Below are positions 1 to 9,526 of a DNA stretch of 64,000 nucleotides, piece by piece. The position numbers were made by a program, and so were the translations under genes. Below the pieces are notes generated by a model. It ran no database searches. It was not told where the DNA came from and saw nothing but the letters and a program-made list of their open reading frames with translations. Origin of the DNA: Paenibacillus lutimineralis (GTDB lineage Bacteria > Bacillota > Bacilli > Paenibacillales > Paenibacillaceae); assembly GCF_003991425.1 (NCBI RefSeq), contig NZ_CP034346.1, positions 3,571,501 to 3,635,500 on the forward strand, in the 5' to 3' direction. The stretch's first letter is position 1. Every line of letters starts with the position of its first letter.

Positions 1-1102
1 CGAGCGGGTTCGTCAGCTGCAGGAGCAAGATGGATTCGATATTATTATTACCTCTTATCCACTGCTGCGCAGGGATATTGAACAGTATACCGAACAGGCT
101 TATCATACCTTGATTCTGGATGAGGCGCAGAACTTCAAGAATCATACGACACAAACGGCTCATGCCGTCAAGGCGCTGCAAGCTAAGCATAAATTCGCAC
201 TAACCGGAACGCCCATCGAAAATTCGCTTGAGGAGCTCTGGTCTATCTTCGACGCGGTCTCCCCTGCCCTGTTCCGGGATCGACAGACCTTTAATGATCT
301 GTCGCGGGAGAGCATCGCTAATCGAATTAAGCCATTCCTGCTGCGCCGACTGAAGACAGATGTCCTAAGTGAACTTCCAGCGAAGATTGAATCGGTGCAA
401 GCTTCGGAACTGTTGCCTGATCAGAAGAAGCTGTATGCAGCTTATCTCGCTCAGCTTCAGCAAGAGACTCTGAAGCATCTTAACGAAGACAGCTTCCAGC
501 AGAATAAGATCCGCATTCTGGCCGGGCTCACTCGGCTGCGTCAATTATGCTGTCATCCTTCCTTATTTATTGAGGATTATGAGGGCAGGTCGGCCAAGTT
601 CGATCAGCTCTTTGAGATTATTGACGAATGCCTTAGCTCTGGGAAGCGAATGCTGATCTTCTCGCAATTTACACAGATGCTCGGTCTAATCGGACGTGAA
701 CTTGGATATAGCAGTATTCCTTATTTCTATCTGGACGGACAAACTCCTTCCTCCGAACGGATTGATCTATGTGACAGGTTCAATGAAGGAGAGAAAGACA
801 TCTTCTTGATCTCTCTGAAAGCTGGTGGTACTGGACTTAACCTAACGGGGGCAGATACTGTCATTCTGTATGACCTATGGTGGAATCCAGCTGTTGAGCA
901 GCAAGCTGCAGACCGGGCCCATCGTATCGGGCAGACCAAGGTGGTACAAATTATTCGTCTCTTAACTGAAGGAACCGTTGAGGAGAAAATGTATGAATTG
1001 CAGCAGAAGAAGAAGGATCTGATCGACGAGATCATTCAGCCAGGACAACAATCAATATCCAGTATGTCTGAGCAAGAGATCCGCGAGATATTGATGATTT
1101 GA
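1..1102 (+). CDS. SNF2-family DEAD/DEAH helicase, C-terminal part (5' end outside window)
   Basis: Reading frame 2 is open from the first base, so the gene starts upstream and the window shows only its C-terminal part. The first in-window residues contain the Walker B box DEAQ (LILDEAQNFKN, about base 110). The SAT-like motif ALTGTPIENSLEELWSIFD, the R-rich LLRRLKTDVLSELP block and the helicase C-terminal motifs (LIFSQFTQML, LDGQTPSSERI, LKAGGTGLNL, and AADRAHRIGQ as motif VI) follow in order. This is the bacterial SNF2/Rad54-like ATPase family, nucleic-acid-dependent translocases; the cellular role of the stand-alone bacterial members is not well defined. The TTG at 110 is an internal Leu codon, not a start. 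A strong terminator follows the stop codon directly. Confidence 0.93.
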   Translation, partial: ERVRQLQEQDGFDIIITSYPLLRRDIEQYTEQAYHTLILDEAQNFKNHTTQTAHAVKALQAKHKFALTGTPIENSLEELWSIFDAVSPALFRDRQTFNDLSRESIANRIKPFLLRRLKTDVLSELPAKIESVQASELLPDQKKLYAAYLAQLQQETLKHLNEDSFQQNKIRILAGLTRLRQLCCHPSLFIEDYEGRSAKFDQLFEIIDECLSSGKRMLIFSQFTQMLGLIGRELGYSSIPYFYLDGQTPSSERIDLCDRFNEGEKDIFLISLKAGGTGLNLTGADTVILYDLWWNPAVEQQAADRAHRIGQTKVVQIIRLLTEGTVEEKMYELQQKKKDLIDEIIQPGQQSISSMSEQEIREILMI

Positions 1103-1115
1103 AGATGATTGTAGA

Positions 1116-1158
1116 AGAGCAGGTCTGGTTTGAATAGAAGCCAGGCCTGCTCTTTTTT
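1116..1158 (+). terminator. Rho-independent terminator of the SNF2 helicase gene
   Basis: The 5' arm AGAGCAGGTCTGG (from 1116) and the 3' arm CCAGGCCTGCTCT (1141-1153) pair with one bulge, and TTTTTT follows. It starts 14 bases after the helicase stop codon. Confidence 0.85.
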
Positions 1159-1560
1159 GTGTAGAGTGTTGCTAATGGCAAAGGGATCAATAGTTTAGTT
1201 AACATAACTATTATTATGGTAACATAAATCGATCATATACGTCATCATTATGATTCATTTCGAGTGAAATCGACATTAATTTCATTATATTAATCATAAC
1301 TTTTTTATTATTTAATAACATTAATGAAATATATTATGTATCCATATCTATCTTATATTTTGTGCTGTAAGGATCAGGGGAAGCCTGTCTTTGAGGCCTC
1401 CCCCTTTGTTGATAATTAACGATCACATACTGTGCTATAACTTTTAATTATTTTTAATTAATATGATTAATTAATGCGAATCCACTATTGTTTTATACCT
1501 AGTCGAATATAGTTTACATAACTAATAATATGTTAATCTATTGCTACACAAGCCTACGTT
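1159..1560. other. AT-rich intergenic region between convergent genes
   Basis: No credible ORF was seen. Most of the stretch is very AT-rich. One imperfect hairpin at about 1376-1406 (GGGGAAGCCT / AGGCCTCCCC, one mismatch) is followed only by CTTTGTTG, so it is a weak terminator at best. The GH8 gene converges from the right, and no clear terminator for it was recognised here. Confidence 0.5.
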
Positions 1561-3321
1561 TCAGTTCGGTGGGTAGACTTCAAACTCATACAGTGAATAA
1601 CCGTAAGGGGTTCCCCGCTCGGTACCAAACATTTTTACATATCTAGCCGACACATTGTTCAGAGGTATTTCCTGCACTCCCCCGCTGCCATTCGTCTCGG
1701 TATATGCGTCCGTCCAGTTCGAACCGTCGTTGGAGACTTGAATTTTAAATTTGACCGCATACGCCTCTTCCCAATGCAGTCTCACACTACCGAGCGCCTT
1801 AACAGTACCTAGATCAACGTAGATCCACTGCGGGTCGCTGCCTTCACTGCTGGCCCATCTGGATTGCAAGTTGCCGTCAATGGCCCGGTCCGCTTCAAAG
1901 CTGATACCCTCAATGGAGCTAGCTACTGCTGCTGCGTTCAGAGCCAGATTAGGCAGAGCTGGTTGATCGGCTGAGCCGGGCTTCCACCAGTTGCCGGAGA
2001 TGTACAGCATATTAAGGAGATTATAGCTGTCGCTGAAGTAATCCTCCTTCTTATTCTTCATCCAGTCCCAGCCAGCGTTGACCCAGGCTTGGTTACCGCT
2101 ATCGGCTGTCGCTGCAGAGATGAAAGGAGACACAAATACCGCCGTTGCATAATCCCCGACCTCTGTCCCATTCAGCTTGTAGCCATTTTTTATTTTCGAA
2201 GGAGTATTGTTTGTCTTGCCTTTTATCCAGCCTGTCAGCTTGTCCGAGATCGCCTTACTGCGCGGGTCCCCATACATCGCATAATCCATGACGATTCTGA
2301 GCGGAACGCGGCTGGCGTTATAATAATAAATATTTGTCTCTTTGAATTCATCGAGATACCATTCGGGTGCAGGTTTGGGCGGGTTGTTGACGACAAAGTC
2401 TGAGATCAAACCTGTTGTAGGAGAGTAGGCATTGCTGAAATCATTATATACAGAATAAAGGTTATCGATCAGTTGGATCCATACCGGATCCTGAGTCACA
2501 TCATAGAAGGCCCTTAGATGACTGAGCATCCAGTCAGAAGGCCTTGTATTGAGCGCATTCTTCGCATCCCAGTCGCCCAGGTTCAGCCGGTTGTTCGACG
2601 TTACATTACTGGCCTTAATACCATTCGTAATCATTTGCTTCGCTTCTTGCAAGTAATTGATCGAACCGTCCGATCCCCATTGCTCATGAGCGAGAATCAA
2701 GGAATAAGCGATATCGAGATCTCCATCGGTCGCAGAGCTATAATGTCCTTGGGCATTCTTGTTATCGGCAACGACCCAGCCCATTAGGTTAGGGTTATTA
2801 GAGCTCTTATAAGCTCGGGCTGTCTTGAACAATCCATTATAGATTGTCTGCGCATTCGGATCATGTCCGGCCATAAGCACGGTAATGACCATTCCATACC
2901 CTTGTCCCTCTGAAGAACCCAAGGCTGCGAAGCCACCCGGATTCCCGGTAATTTCACCTTTGACATAATATCCGCCAGATAGTGAGCTAAGGTCATTCTT
3001 CAAGTACTTCCCTTTCCAATAATCATAATACTGGGTGACCGATTGATTCATCGCATTCTGGGTGACATGGTTCGGCTTGATAATGCCAGGGTAACTCACC
3101 TGCTGTGGAAAAGGCTTTTTCTCCCCCGCTGCATAGGTGCTCTGTGATGGCGCGATTGATCCTGCACCAGCCAATAAGACGGCAATGACCAGACTGACAA
3201 GTGCCTTGTACCTTTTACTCCGTTTTGGACTGGACCCTGTTGTTGAATCAGTTGTTGCTGAAAATTGTGCGTAAACATTGAGCTCTGTTCGGGTGTTAAC
3301 CCTCGTCCTTGTCTGAAACAT
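1561..3321 (-). CDS. Secreted glycoside hydrolase family 8 (chitosanase / beta-glucanase) with C-terminal discoidin-like domain
   Basis: The start is set by AAAGGAGG a few bases upstream of ATG. The 586-residue product has a long basic N-region, a hydrophobic export segment at about residues 37-58 and a probable cleavage site near TYAA-GE (residue 65). The catalytic domain spans about 80-445. SEGQGYGM carries the putative proton donor Glu138, and the family signature ATDGDLDIAYSLILA is near 197-211. At the place where GH8a enzymes have the catalytic base Asp there is Asn335 (YYYNASRVP), with Glu320/325/328 just before it. From what I recall of GH8, that arrangement fits the chitosanase/lichenase subfamily, in which an inserted Glu is the base. 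Residues from about 455 form an F5/8-type C (discoidin) carbohydrate-binding domain. The expected role is extracellular degradation of chitosan or mixed-linkage glucan. The exact substrate is not decided by sequence. Confidence 0.9.
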   Translation of the reverse strand: MFQTRTRVNTRTELNVYAQFSATTDSTTGSSPKRSKRYKALVSLVIAVLLAGAGSIAPSQSTYAAGEKKPFPQQVSYPGIIKPNHVTQNAMNQSVTQYYDYWKGKYLKNDLSSLSGGYYVKGEITGNPGGFAALGSSEGQGYGMVITVLMAGHDPNAQTIYNGLFKTARAYKSSNNPNLMGWVVADNKNAQGHYSSATDGDLDIAYSLILAHEQWGSDGSINYLQEAKQMITNGIKASNVTSNNRLNLGDWDAKNALNTRPSDWMLSHLRAFYDVTQDPVWIQLIDNLYSVYNDFSNAYSPTTGLISDFVVNNPPKPAPEWYLDEFKETNIYYYNASRVPLRIVMDYAMYGDPRSKAISDKLTGWIKGKTNNTPSKIKNGYKLNGTEVGDYATAVFVSPFISAATADSGNQAWVNAGWDWMKNKKEDYFSDSYNLLNMLYISGNWWKPGSADQPALPNLALNAAAVASSIEGISFEADRAIDGNLQSRWASSEGSDPQWIYVDLGTVKALGSVRLHWEEAYAVKFKIQVSNDGSNWTDAYTETNGSGGVQEIPLNNVSARYVKMFGTERGTPYGYSLYEFEVYPPN

Positions 3322-3511
3322 CGCAATTCCTCCTTTAAGTGTGTGTGATTCATGTGCCGCTTGTGCCGAATGAACTACAACATGGGAAGATGTGTTATGT
3401 CTAAATCAAGGATGTCTCATGCTTGTATAATATTACATTTATTGAAAATAATAAACTAGATTCGAATTCACAAATATCTATGCATGATGCATGTACAGGA
3501 GGAACCAGCCT

Positions 3512-3688
3512 ATGACAAGCCACAATCAAGATCATTCCCAGGATGAAGCGAAGCTTCGGAATGAAATGGACCCTTCCGGCGACTCATTACAGGAGAAGCA
3601 GAAAATGAAGCAAGGCGTCGATATTGAGCCTGAAGCTGATGAATGGGTCGCAAAACCAGCTGCATTTACCGATACGGATAAGGAATAA
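3512..3688 (+). CDS. Small acidic hypothetical protein (58 aa)
   Basis: AGGAGG at 3497-3502 lies nine bases before the ATG at 3512, which is preferred to the in-frame ATG at 3491 that precedes the ribosome site. The product is hydrophilic and rich in Asp, Glu, Gln and Lys, with no membrane segment and no recognised domain; it is probably disordered. It is transcribed divergently from the GH8 gene. Function unknown. The strong ribosome site is the main reason to call it. Confidence 0.6.
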   Translation: MTSHNQDHSQDEAKLRNEMDPSGDSLQEKQKMKQGVDIEPEADEWVAKPAAFTDTDKE

Positions 3689-3763
3689 TCAACAGCTTGA
3701 CATGAAATCCGCTGCAGCGAAGAAGCTGGGCGGATTTTATCGTTTCTGGTCGCCATCCATAGA

Positions 3764-5578
3764 TCATTTATTGACGTTGTTGTTATACAGGTTGCCGCCG
3801 CCAATCCGCACATCATCATGGGCTGTCGTCCCCGTTGCCGCACTGGTGGCATACACGACATAACCAACTGAATCATCCAGATTGATCGTGTTATGTTCAA
3901 AAGAATTATTCATCCCGGTCGGATACGCCGTTCCATGAGTTCGAACCTGGAATGCATCTTTGATGTTGGAATTACCGTTGCGATAGCCCTGATTATAGCG
4001 AATGATCGTATTCACGCCTTTGACATCAATGAAGCTGTCCGCACTATTCTCTCCACTGATGCCCGTACCATTAAAGGTGCAATACTCAATAATCGTTCCA
4101 CTTGCCCCTTCTTTGATGTCAATATGTTCCGCTGTGATCCCGCCATCAAACACCGTATGGCTGATCACGTTGTCGTACACCAGATGCTCATAATTGGAGC
4201 TGGAATCCGATCCGACATAAGCACCTTCCCCATACCCCGGCTGATATTTGCCCGTATCATAGATCGTGGAATACTCTAATCTGTTATACGAACTGCCATC
4301 GCGAAAATGAACACCCTCATCACCGATCTGATGTATCTTAAGGCTATGAAGCAGATTATAGTTGCCATGATCAATGACGATCCCCTTTTGTGCTGTATCG
4401 ATTTCAATGTTGCGGATTTGCCAATAATCTCCGGTTAAATGGATGCCGTAAGACCCGTCATTCACGCTTACCCCTTTCAGCACAGCTGGCTTGTCCGGGT
4501 CACAGCTCGTTAGCAGGATCGGTGCAGCTTCAGTGCCATTTTGACCGGAATAGAACAATCCTTGTCCTCCGGGGTCTCCACTTGTCGCCTTTACTCCCGT
4601 ATAAGTACCTGGAGCAATCGCAATAATATCGCCGGGGATTGCCGTCCGCATTGCATTCTGAATAGCGACGCTGCTGTTCAGCGCGTTACTACAGATCGGA
4701 GTCGAGCCGGAATCAGCCAGCGTTCTAACCATCACCGTGCTACTGGGTGCTGAACGGTTACCTGCACTGTCTCTAGCTATAATGTAGTAGCTGTACATCG
4801 TATCCGGACCCAACCCGTTATCCAGGAAAAAGACACCCGCTGTCTCCCCTGCCAGACTCCCATTGCGAAATACTTCATACCCCGCAACTCCGCCGTTAGC
4901 CTCGGCCGGACTCCAGCTTAATTGGATCTGCGTTCCTGAAGTCGCAATACCAGTGACATTAGTTGGTGCTGTAGGAGGCTGCTCATTACCACCAGGATGA
5001 GTGCTGTTGCCGCTAATGACAAGCTCCGGTCCATTCACGCCCTTTTCCCTGCTGTTCAGTGTTGTGTACTTGCCAGCGTTTTCTTGAAGCATGAAGGAGA
5101 CAATGCCGTCTCCGGCCGCTTCTGCCGCTACATAGTTGGTCACATCTATTTCATAATAGGCTGCTGTCGTATTCATCGGAACACTGCCAGCTAAGCTTCC
5201 CTGGACCGGCTTATTGTTCCAGGTGATCGTCGATTCATTCCAGTTATCCGCAGTCTGATAGGCGGATAGAACCGTATTGTATGATGAGCTTCCGTAAATT
5301 CTGAGCTTCGCGCTCGTAACATTTGAAATTCCGGAGAGATTAAATTTTATGAAGGCTTGGCGAGAGCTCGCCGTATCATCCTTAACGTACAAAGATGTGG
5401 AGGTTCCATAATTGGAGGAGGAGTTGCCTTGATGCACATAAGAGTCACTGATCGGACTTAGTGTCACAGACGAGGCCATTACCATAGTCTCTGTAAAAGA
5501 TAAGCCGAGAAGCAGTGCCAGAAGGCATAATCCCAACTTATAGAACAACAATTTTATATTGCGGATACTGCTAGACAT
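3764..5578 (-). CDS. Secreted DNRLRE / fibronectin-III / right-handed beta-helix protein (putative polysaccharide-active)
   Basis: The ATG at 5578 is chosen because AAAGGAG lies eight bases upstream; an in-frame GTG three codons earlier would sit on the ribosome site. The product (about 604 aa) has a signal peptide over the first ~36 residues (hydrophobic LLALLLGLSFTETMVMA). Then comes a DNRLRE/CBM96-like beta-sandwich (SDSYVHQGNSSSNYGTSTSL, FIKFNLSGI, WNNKP; about 38-190), a fibronectin type III domain (PPTAPTNVTG to VRT; about 200-285), and a parallel beta-helix with repeated short strands (about 295-600) resembling pectate-lyase-like or DUF1565 folds. It is probably an extracellular polysaccharide lyase or binding protein. 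No catalytic residues can be assigned. It shares strand and neighbourhood with the GH8 enzyme, but the gene between them and the spacing give no proof of an operon. Confidence 0.82.
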   Translation of the reverse strand: MSSSIRNIKLLFYKLGLCLLALLLGLSFTETMVMASSVTLSPISDSYVHQGNSSSNYGTSTSLYVKDDTASSRQAFIKFNLSGISNVTSAKLRIYGSSSYNTVLSAYQTADNWNESTITWNNKPVQGSLAGSVPMNTTAAYYEIDVTNYVAAEAAGDGIVSFMLQENAGKYTTLNSREKGVNGPELVISGNSTHPGGNEQPPTAPTNVTGIATSGTQIQLSWSPAEANGGVAGYEVFRNGSLAGETAGVFFLDNGLGPDTMYSYYIIARDSAGNRSAPSSTVMVRTLADSGSTPICSNALNSSVAIQNAMRTAIPGDIIAIAPGTYTGVKATSGDPGGQGLFYSGQNGTEAAPILLTSCDPDKPAVLKGVSVNDGSYGIHLTGDYWQIRNIEIDTAQKGIVIDHGNYNLLHSLKIHQIGDEGVHFRDGSSYNRLEYSTIYDTGKYQPGYGEGAYVGSDSSSNYEHLVYDNVISHTVFDGGITAEHIDIKEGASGTIIEYCTFNGTGISGENSADSFIDVKGVNTIIRYNQGYRNGNSNIKDAFQVRTHGTAYPTGMNNSFEHNTINLDDSVGYVVYATSAATGTTAHDDVRIGGGNLYNNNVNK

Positions 5579-5792
5579 ACGAATCACTCCTTTTTATTTT
5601 CGGTTGATTCTTATGTTTGCGGGTCCACGCTCCGTCAGCTGAAGAACATCTATCCTCCCTTCTAATGAGCTACTGCTGCCAATTAGGCACCTGGTTGTCC
5701 CTTCAAGTATAAAACAATCAGAACGGAACATATATGAGCATTTTTACCTATTATTGGAATAAATGCGACTATCAAATCTTCTTGCATGCATT

Positions 5793-5826
5793 AAAAAAAG
5801 CAGCCAAACCGTAAGTTTAGCTGCTT
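5793..5826 (-). terminator. Rho-independent terminator of sodC
   Basis: Read on the minus strand, AAGCAGCTAAAC - TTACG - GTTTGGCTGCTT is followed by TTTTTT. It lies about 22 bases beyond the sodC stop codon. Confidence 0.85.
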
Positions 5827-5847
5827 AGTAGGAAGGTGCTCAAAATA

Positions 5848-6384
5848 CTAACGAATTACCGAGCATGCAATCCGTGCTCCAGAATTACCGGACGGATCGG
5901 TAACGTAGTCATCAGCTTTTTCATGAATCATCAGTGAAGTGCCACCTGGCTTCAGCAGAGAATTCGGGGCACCCTTCTTGAGTGTCACCGTCTTGCTCTC
6001 CAGATCGGTATTTACCGTCCCGTCGGCTTTAACCGTAATGTTAAGCAGATCGCCCGCATGGAATCCTTTCGGATTTTTGAATCCATGCTGCTTACCTTGC
6101 GGGTTGAAATGAGCCCCAGCCGTCTTAAAGTCTGGAGGATCGCATTTTCCCGTCTCATGGAAATGGATGCCGTGTTCCCCCGGTGGGAGATTCTTAGCTT
6201 CAATATGGATATGGACTGCGTCTGCTTTTTGCGTCAACACGGCTGTGCCAATCTCAGCTCCCTTGGAATCGATGATCACCGTCTTGATTTGCAGTTCCTC
6301 TGATTTGGCCCAAGCTGGATTCATAGGTGCAGCTCCGAACATTAGAGAACCAAGGATGCTCAGGCAGATGACTTGTTTTTTCAT
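5848..6384 (-). CDS. sodC: Superoxide dismutase [Cu-Zn], exported
   Basis: The start MKKQVIC is preferred because AGGAGGAAG lies about ten bases upstream; the longer in-frame reading has no ribosome site and no signal sequence at its end. The 178-aa product begins with a signal peptide (cleavage near AWA-KSEE) and has no lipobox Cys. All ligand positions of the family are visible: HFH for copper, the bridging His in AGAHFNP, zinc ligands in KQHG and GFHAGD, the last copper His in LMIHEKADDY, and the active-site Arg in NSGARIAC. The two Cys for the disulfide (GKCDPP, IACSV) are present. The predicted role is dismutation of superoxide outside the membrane. It is followed by its own terminator and is separated from the upstream oxidoreductase gene by 111 bases. 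Confidence 0.92.
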   Translation of the reverse strand: MKKQVICLSILGSLMFGAAPMNPAWAKSEELQIKTVIIDSKGAEIGTAVLTQKADAVHIHIEAKNLPPGEHGIHFHETGKCDPPDFKTAGAHFNPQGKQHGFKNPKGFHAGDLLNITVKADGTVNTDLESKTVTLKKGAPNSLLKPGGTSLMIHEKADDYVTDPSGNSGARIACSVIR

Positions 6385-6495
6385 TGTGCGGATTCTTCCT
6401 CCTGTAGATGTTTTCGCTTCTTCCACAGGATGTCCCATTTGGAAGAAAAAGATAACTCCTCGACAAGCACCTCGTTCCTTATTTGCCAACGACGA

Positions 6496-7581
6496 TTAGA
6501 AATCCGGTATGTCGATCACGACTTCGCGTCCTGTCTGTGACGAGCGCAAAATTCCGTCCAGAATGGCCTGGTTGCGAACAATTTGTTCTCCCGGAATCGG
6601 AGCCGGCCCACCCTCGCGAAGTGCACGCACAAAATCTCTGATTTTCTCAGCGAAGACATCTATCTCATGTTCAATCAAAGGAATAACGCTCTCTGTGTGA
6701 TGCCTCTGAATATCATGGAACAGTGATACCGCGCCAACATGGCCATCCCATACGCCTCCCCAAGGTCCCTGGCTCTTAGGCAGTACCTTAAGACCTGCGT
6801 CCGTGCCAAGGAACATCGTCGCTCCAAGCGAATCCATATGCATAGCCCAAGAGGTCTTGAAATTAAGCACGATATCATTCTCAAAGCGGATCATCGCCAC
6901 CCCGAAATCCTCGACATCAAATCGATCTGCCTCTGGATGATATTTCGGATTGGTGCCAAAGTGATTCGACGTATAAGCCGACACCGTCAGTGGCTTAGGA
7001 TATCCTAATGTGTTCAAGGCGAAATCGAGCGAATAGCAGCCGATATCGGCCATCGCGCCCGCACCCGAAATCTCCTGGCGAATGAAGGTTCCTCCCGGCA
7101 TGCCACGGCGGCGCCCTCCACCGGTCTCTACGTAATATACTTTGCCAAGCTGTCCGCTCTGCACAAGCTCTTTGATGAGACCCATGTTCGGATCATATCG
7201 TGGTTGAAAACCGATATTGAGCATTTTGTCAGCTTCTTTCGAAGCTTGAACCATACCCACTGCTTCCTCCAGTGTCACCGACATCGGCTTCTCGACCATG
7301 ACATGCTTACCAGCATGCAGCGCATCCAGTGTCGTCTTGTAATGTGCGGCATTAGGCGTACAGATACTTACCCCATCCAAGTCCAGCTCCAGCAGCTTAC
7401 GATGGTCGTCGAATCCTACAGCCTGCTGCAGGCCCCAATTTTCAATAAAATGATCAGCCCGTCCCGGAAAAATATCAGCCACACCTACAATTTCGACATC
7501 CTCGATATCTTTGTAGGTACGTGCATGTACTCCCGCGATTCCTCCACTACCTATGATTCCAATTTTGATCGTTCTACCCAT
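6496..7581 (-). CDS. Gfo/Idh/MocA family NAD(P)-dependent oxidoreductase
   Basis: GGAGGAG lies eight bases before ATG. The 361-aa product starts with a Rossmann fold (IGIIGSGGIAGVHA, residues ~7-20) and contains the family motif EKPMSVTLEEA (around 95-105), whose Lys is the usual catalytic residue. A His-containing C-terminal alpha/beta domain carries GAMADIGCYSLD. Such enzymes oxidise or epimerise sugars and inositols. It lies directly downstream of a TIM-barrel sugar isomerase gene on the same strand (149-bp gap) and near an AraC regulator, so a role in sugar or polyol catabolism is inferred. The substrate is unknown. Confidence 0.88.
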   Translation of the reverse strand: MGRTIKIGIIGSGGIAGVHARTYKDIEDVEIVGVADIFPGRADHFIENWGLQQAVGFDDHRKLLELDLDGVSICTPNAAHYKTTLDALHAGKHVMVEKPMSVTLEEAVGMVQASKEADKMLNIGFQPRYDPNMGLIKELVQSGQLGKVYYVETGGGRRRGMPGGTFIRQEISGAGAMADIGCYSLDFALNTLGYPKPLTVSAYTSNHFGTNPKYHPEADRFDVEDFGVAMIRFENDIVLNFKTSWAMHMDSLGATMFLGTDAGLKVLPKSQGPWGGVWDGHVGAVSLFHDIQRHHTESVIPLIEHEIDVFAEKIRDFVRALREGGPAPIPGEQIVRNQAILDGILRSSQTGREVVIDIPDF

Positions 7582-7673
7582 GTAGTATTCTCCTCCTACA
7601 TTCTCTCTTTAAAATATTATATTTCACAATTTTAAGTAATAGTCGCAGCGTATAGCCTCTCGCCGTCCACTGA

Positions 7674-7695
7674 ACCCAACGTTAATCCGTTGGGT
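7674..7695 (-). other. Perfect 8-bp hairpin after the isomerase gene
   Basis: ACCCAACG - TTAATC - CGTTGGGT lies between the isomerase stop and the oxidoreductase start. No T tract follows, so it may be an intra-operon mRNA hairpin or a weak terminator. Confidence 0.45.
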
Positions 7696-7730
7696 CCAAT
7701 CTAATCAGCGATGATACAGAATAGGATTAT

Positions 7731-8477
7731 TTATAATATTTGTCGCAGATAGCGAAGACTAGCTTCTATTGATTCCAGTTGTGGAATCTCGTATTCCTCC
7801 TGTTCGACGGTGTACCATTCGATCCCGAAATGCTTGCCGGCCGCCGTGATTGTCTCGAAATCGAGAATACCCGTGCCGATCTCCGTATTGCGCTGATCCT
7901 GCTTGCTCTTCATGTCCTTGATATGGAGAATTCGGCAGCGGTCTGCGAAGGATTCTATCCAGTTCGCAGCGCGGAACCCGGCATATTCTGCCCAGTATGT
8001 ATCCAGTTCGAAGAACATATGCTCAGGCGAGGTATGTTGGGCCAGCAGCTCCAGGCCTGTCAACCCGTCATGCCTCTGGAATTCAATGCCATGATTGTGA
8101 TAGCCGAAGCGAATCCCTTGCTCTTTGCAGCGCTCCCCAATCCGATCAAACATCTCCGCGGCCCGCTTATAACTATCCGCATTCTCATGCAGCTCCTCAG
8201 GAAGACCAGGACAGATGATATAAGGGCTACCGATGGTTAACGAGTAATCCATCATCTCTTCTAGTCTCTCGGTAAGATCAGGTATACCGATATGACTTCC
8301 AGCCGCCCGTAGTCCGAATTCGTTCAGCGACTTCTTAAGCTGCTCCGCTGAAGTGCCGAAATATCCGGCAAACTCAACGCCGTCGTAGCCAATCTCCGCT
8401 ACTTTTTTTAGGGTACCAAGAAAATCCTCGCTTGTTAGTTCTTTAATGGAATAGAGTTGCAACGCAATATTTTCCAT
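7731..8477 (-). CDS. Sugar phosphate isomerase/epimerase (xylose-isomerase-like TIM barrel)
   Basis: The start MENIALQLYSIKE is chosen because AAGGAGG lies about eight bases upstream; the longer frame has no ribosome site. The 248-aa product matches the AP-endonuclease-2/xylose-isomerase-like barrel: LQLYSI at the N-terminus, GYDGVEFAGYFG, YHNHGIEF (metal-binding His/Glu region), ELDTYWAEYAG and ILHIKDM. Members interconvert keto and aldo sugars or act in inositol catabolism. It forms a likely operon with the downstream Gfo/Idh/MocA dehydrogenase and is divergent from an AraC-type regulator 155 bases away. The exact substrate cannot be read from sequence. Confidence 0.87.
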   Translation of the reverse strand: MENIALQLYSIKELTSEDFLGTLKKVAEIGYDGVEFAGYFGTSAEQLKKSLNEFGLRAAGSHIGIPDLTERLEEMMDYSLTIGSPYIICPGLPEELHENADSYKRAAEMFDRIGERCKEQGIRFGYHNHGIEFQRHDGLTGLELLAQHTSPEHMFFELDTYWAEYAGFRAANWIESFADRCRILHIKDMKSKQDQRNTEIGTGILDFETITAAGKHFGIEWYTVEQEEYEIPQLESIEASLRYLRQIL

Positions 8478-8632
8478 ATATAATGCCTCCTTCCAAATCA
8501 TTGGGTAAAGTAAAGATACCAAAATCATAGAAGAAGTAATACAATGAAGCTACTTAAAAATATCAAATATTTGTTCTTGATGATTCAAAGGTCTGTTTTT
8601 GAATACGGAGCAACTCAGTTCGAGGTGATGAG

Positions 8633-9526
8633 ATGATGAACGAGCCTTATTTTGAATCCAACCGAACCCAGGACGGGTCGATCCACTATCCCTATGAGAG
8701 TATGATCCACTATGGCAGAGAGCCGCGCTGCATTGTGCCGTCACACTGGCATCTGTATATTGAAATTTTATATTTGCTGTCCGGGACTGCCAAGGTTTAT
8801 TCGGGAGGCGAAGCATATGTCCTAAGTGAGGGCGACCTAATCCTGATTCATTCCCATGAGACACATTCGATATATTCTCTGGATCAAGAGCTCTCCTATA
8901 TCGTCGTCAAGTTTGATCCAGAGATCCTATACTCGACTTCCCGGACTTTTTTAGAATCTAAATATATTCTGCCGTTCACCTTGGCTGAGTCTAGCAGTCA
9001 GCGTGTTTTCACAGCTTCTGAGATTAGAGATACGCCGATCCCGGACATGATCTGGGAGATTTACAATGAATTCAGCGCCAAGAGCTTTGGCTTTGAGCTT
9101 GCCGTACGTACGCTGATTTGCCGCGTCTTCCTGTGGTTTCTACGACAGCCCCGTCAACAGCAGCATTGGAACTGGGAAGTGGTTCATTCCTTGAATGATA
9201 GCGACTACCAGATGCTACAGAAGGTGTTCGAATATATCGACTATAACTATAAGAATGATATAAATGCGCAAACCGCAGCCCGTCTGTGCAATATGAGCTA
9301 CAGCTATTTCTCCCGAAGGTTCAAGGCGATCATGGGCAAGACTTTCACCAACTATCTGAGCTATATCCGCATTACTGAGGCAGAGAAGCTCCTGCTGACG
9401 ACAGATCAGAGCATGACCGAGATCGCACTGGAGGTCGGCTTCTCAAGCTCAAGCTACTTCATACAGCAGTTCAGACAATACAAGGATATCTCTCCTTACC
9501 AATTCCGCAAAAAAGGAAAAGCCTGA
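8633..9526 (+). CDS. AraC-family transcriptional regulator with N-terminal cupin domain
   Basis: The start is either ATG 8633 or ATG 8636; GAGGTG at 8622-8627 fits the second slightly better. Residues ~25-100 form a cupin sugar-sensing domain (PSHWHLYIEILYLLSG, GDLILIHSHETHSI). The last ~100 residues carry the two AraC helix-turn-helix motifs (TAARLCNMSYSYFSRRFKAIMGK and MTEIALEVGFSSSSYFIQQFRQY, ending in the usual P-x-x-F/Y-R). It is divergent from the isomerase-dehydrogenase pair and is the natural candidate to control it from the 155-bp shared region. The inducer is unknown. Confidence 0.92.
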   Translation: MMNEPYFESNRTQDGSIHYPYESMIHYGREPRCIVPSHWHLYIEILYLLSGTAKVYSGGEAYVLSEGDLILIHSHETHSIYSLDQELSYIVVKFDPEILYSTSRTFLESKYILPFTLAESSSQRVFTASEIRDTPIPDMIWEIYNEFSAKSFGFELAVRTLICRVFLWFLRQPRQQQHWNWEVVHSLNDSDYQMLQKVFEYIDYNYKNDINAQTAARLCNMSYSYFSRRFKAIMGKTFTNYLSYIRITEAEKLLLTTDQSMTEIALEVGFSSSSYFIQQFRQYKDISPYQFRKKGKA

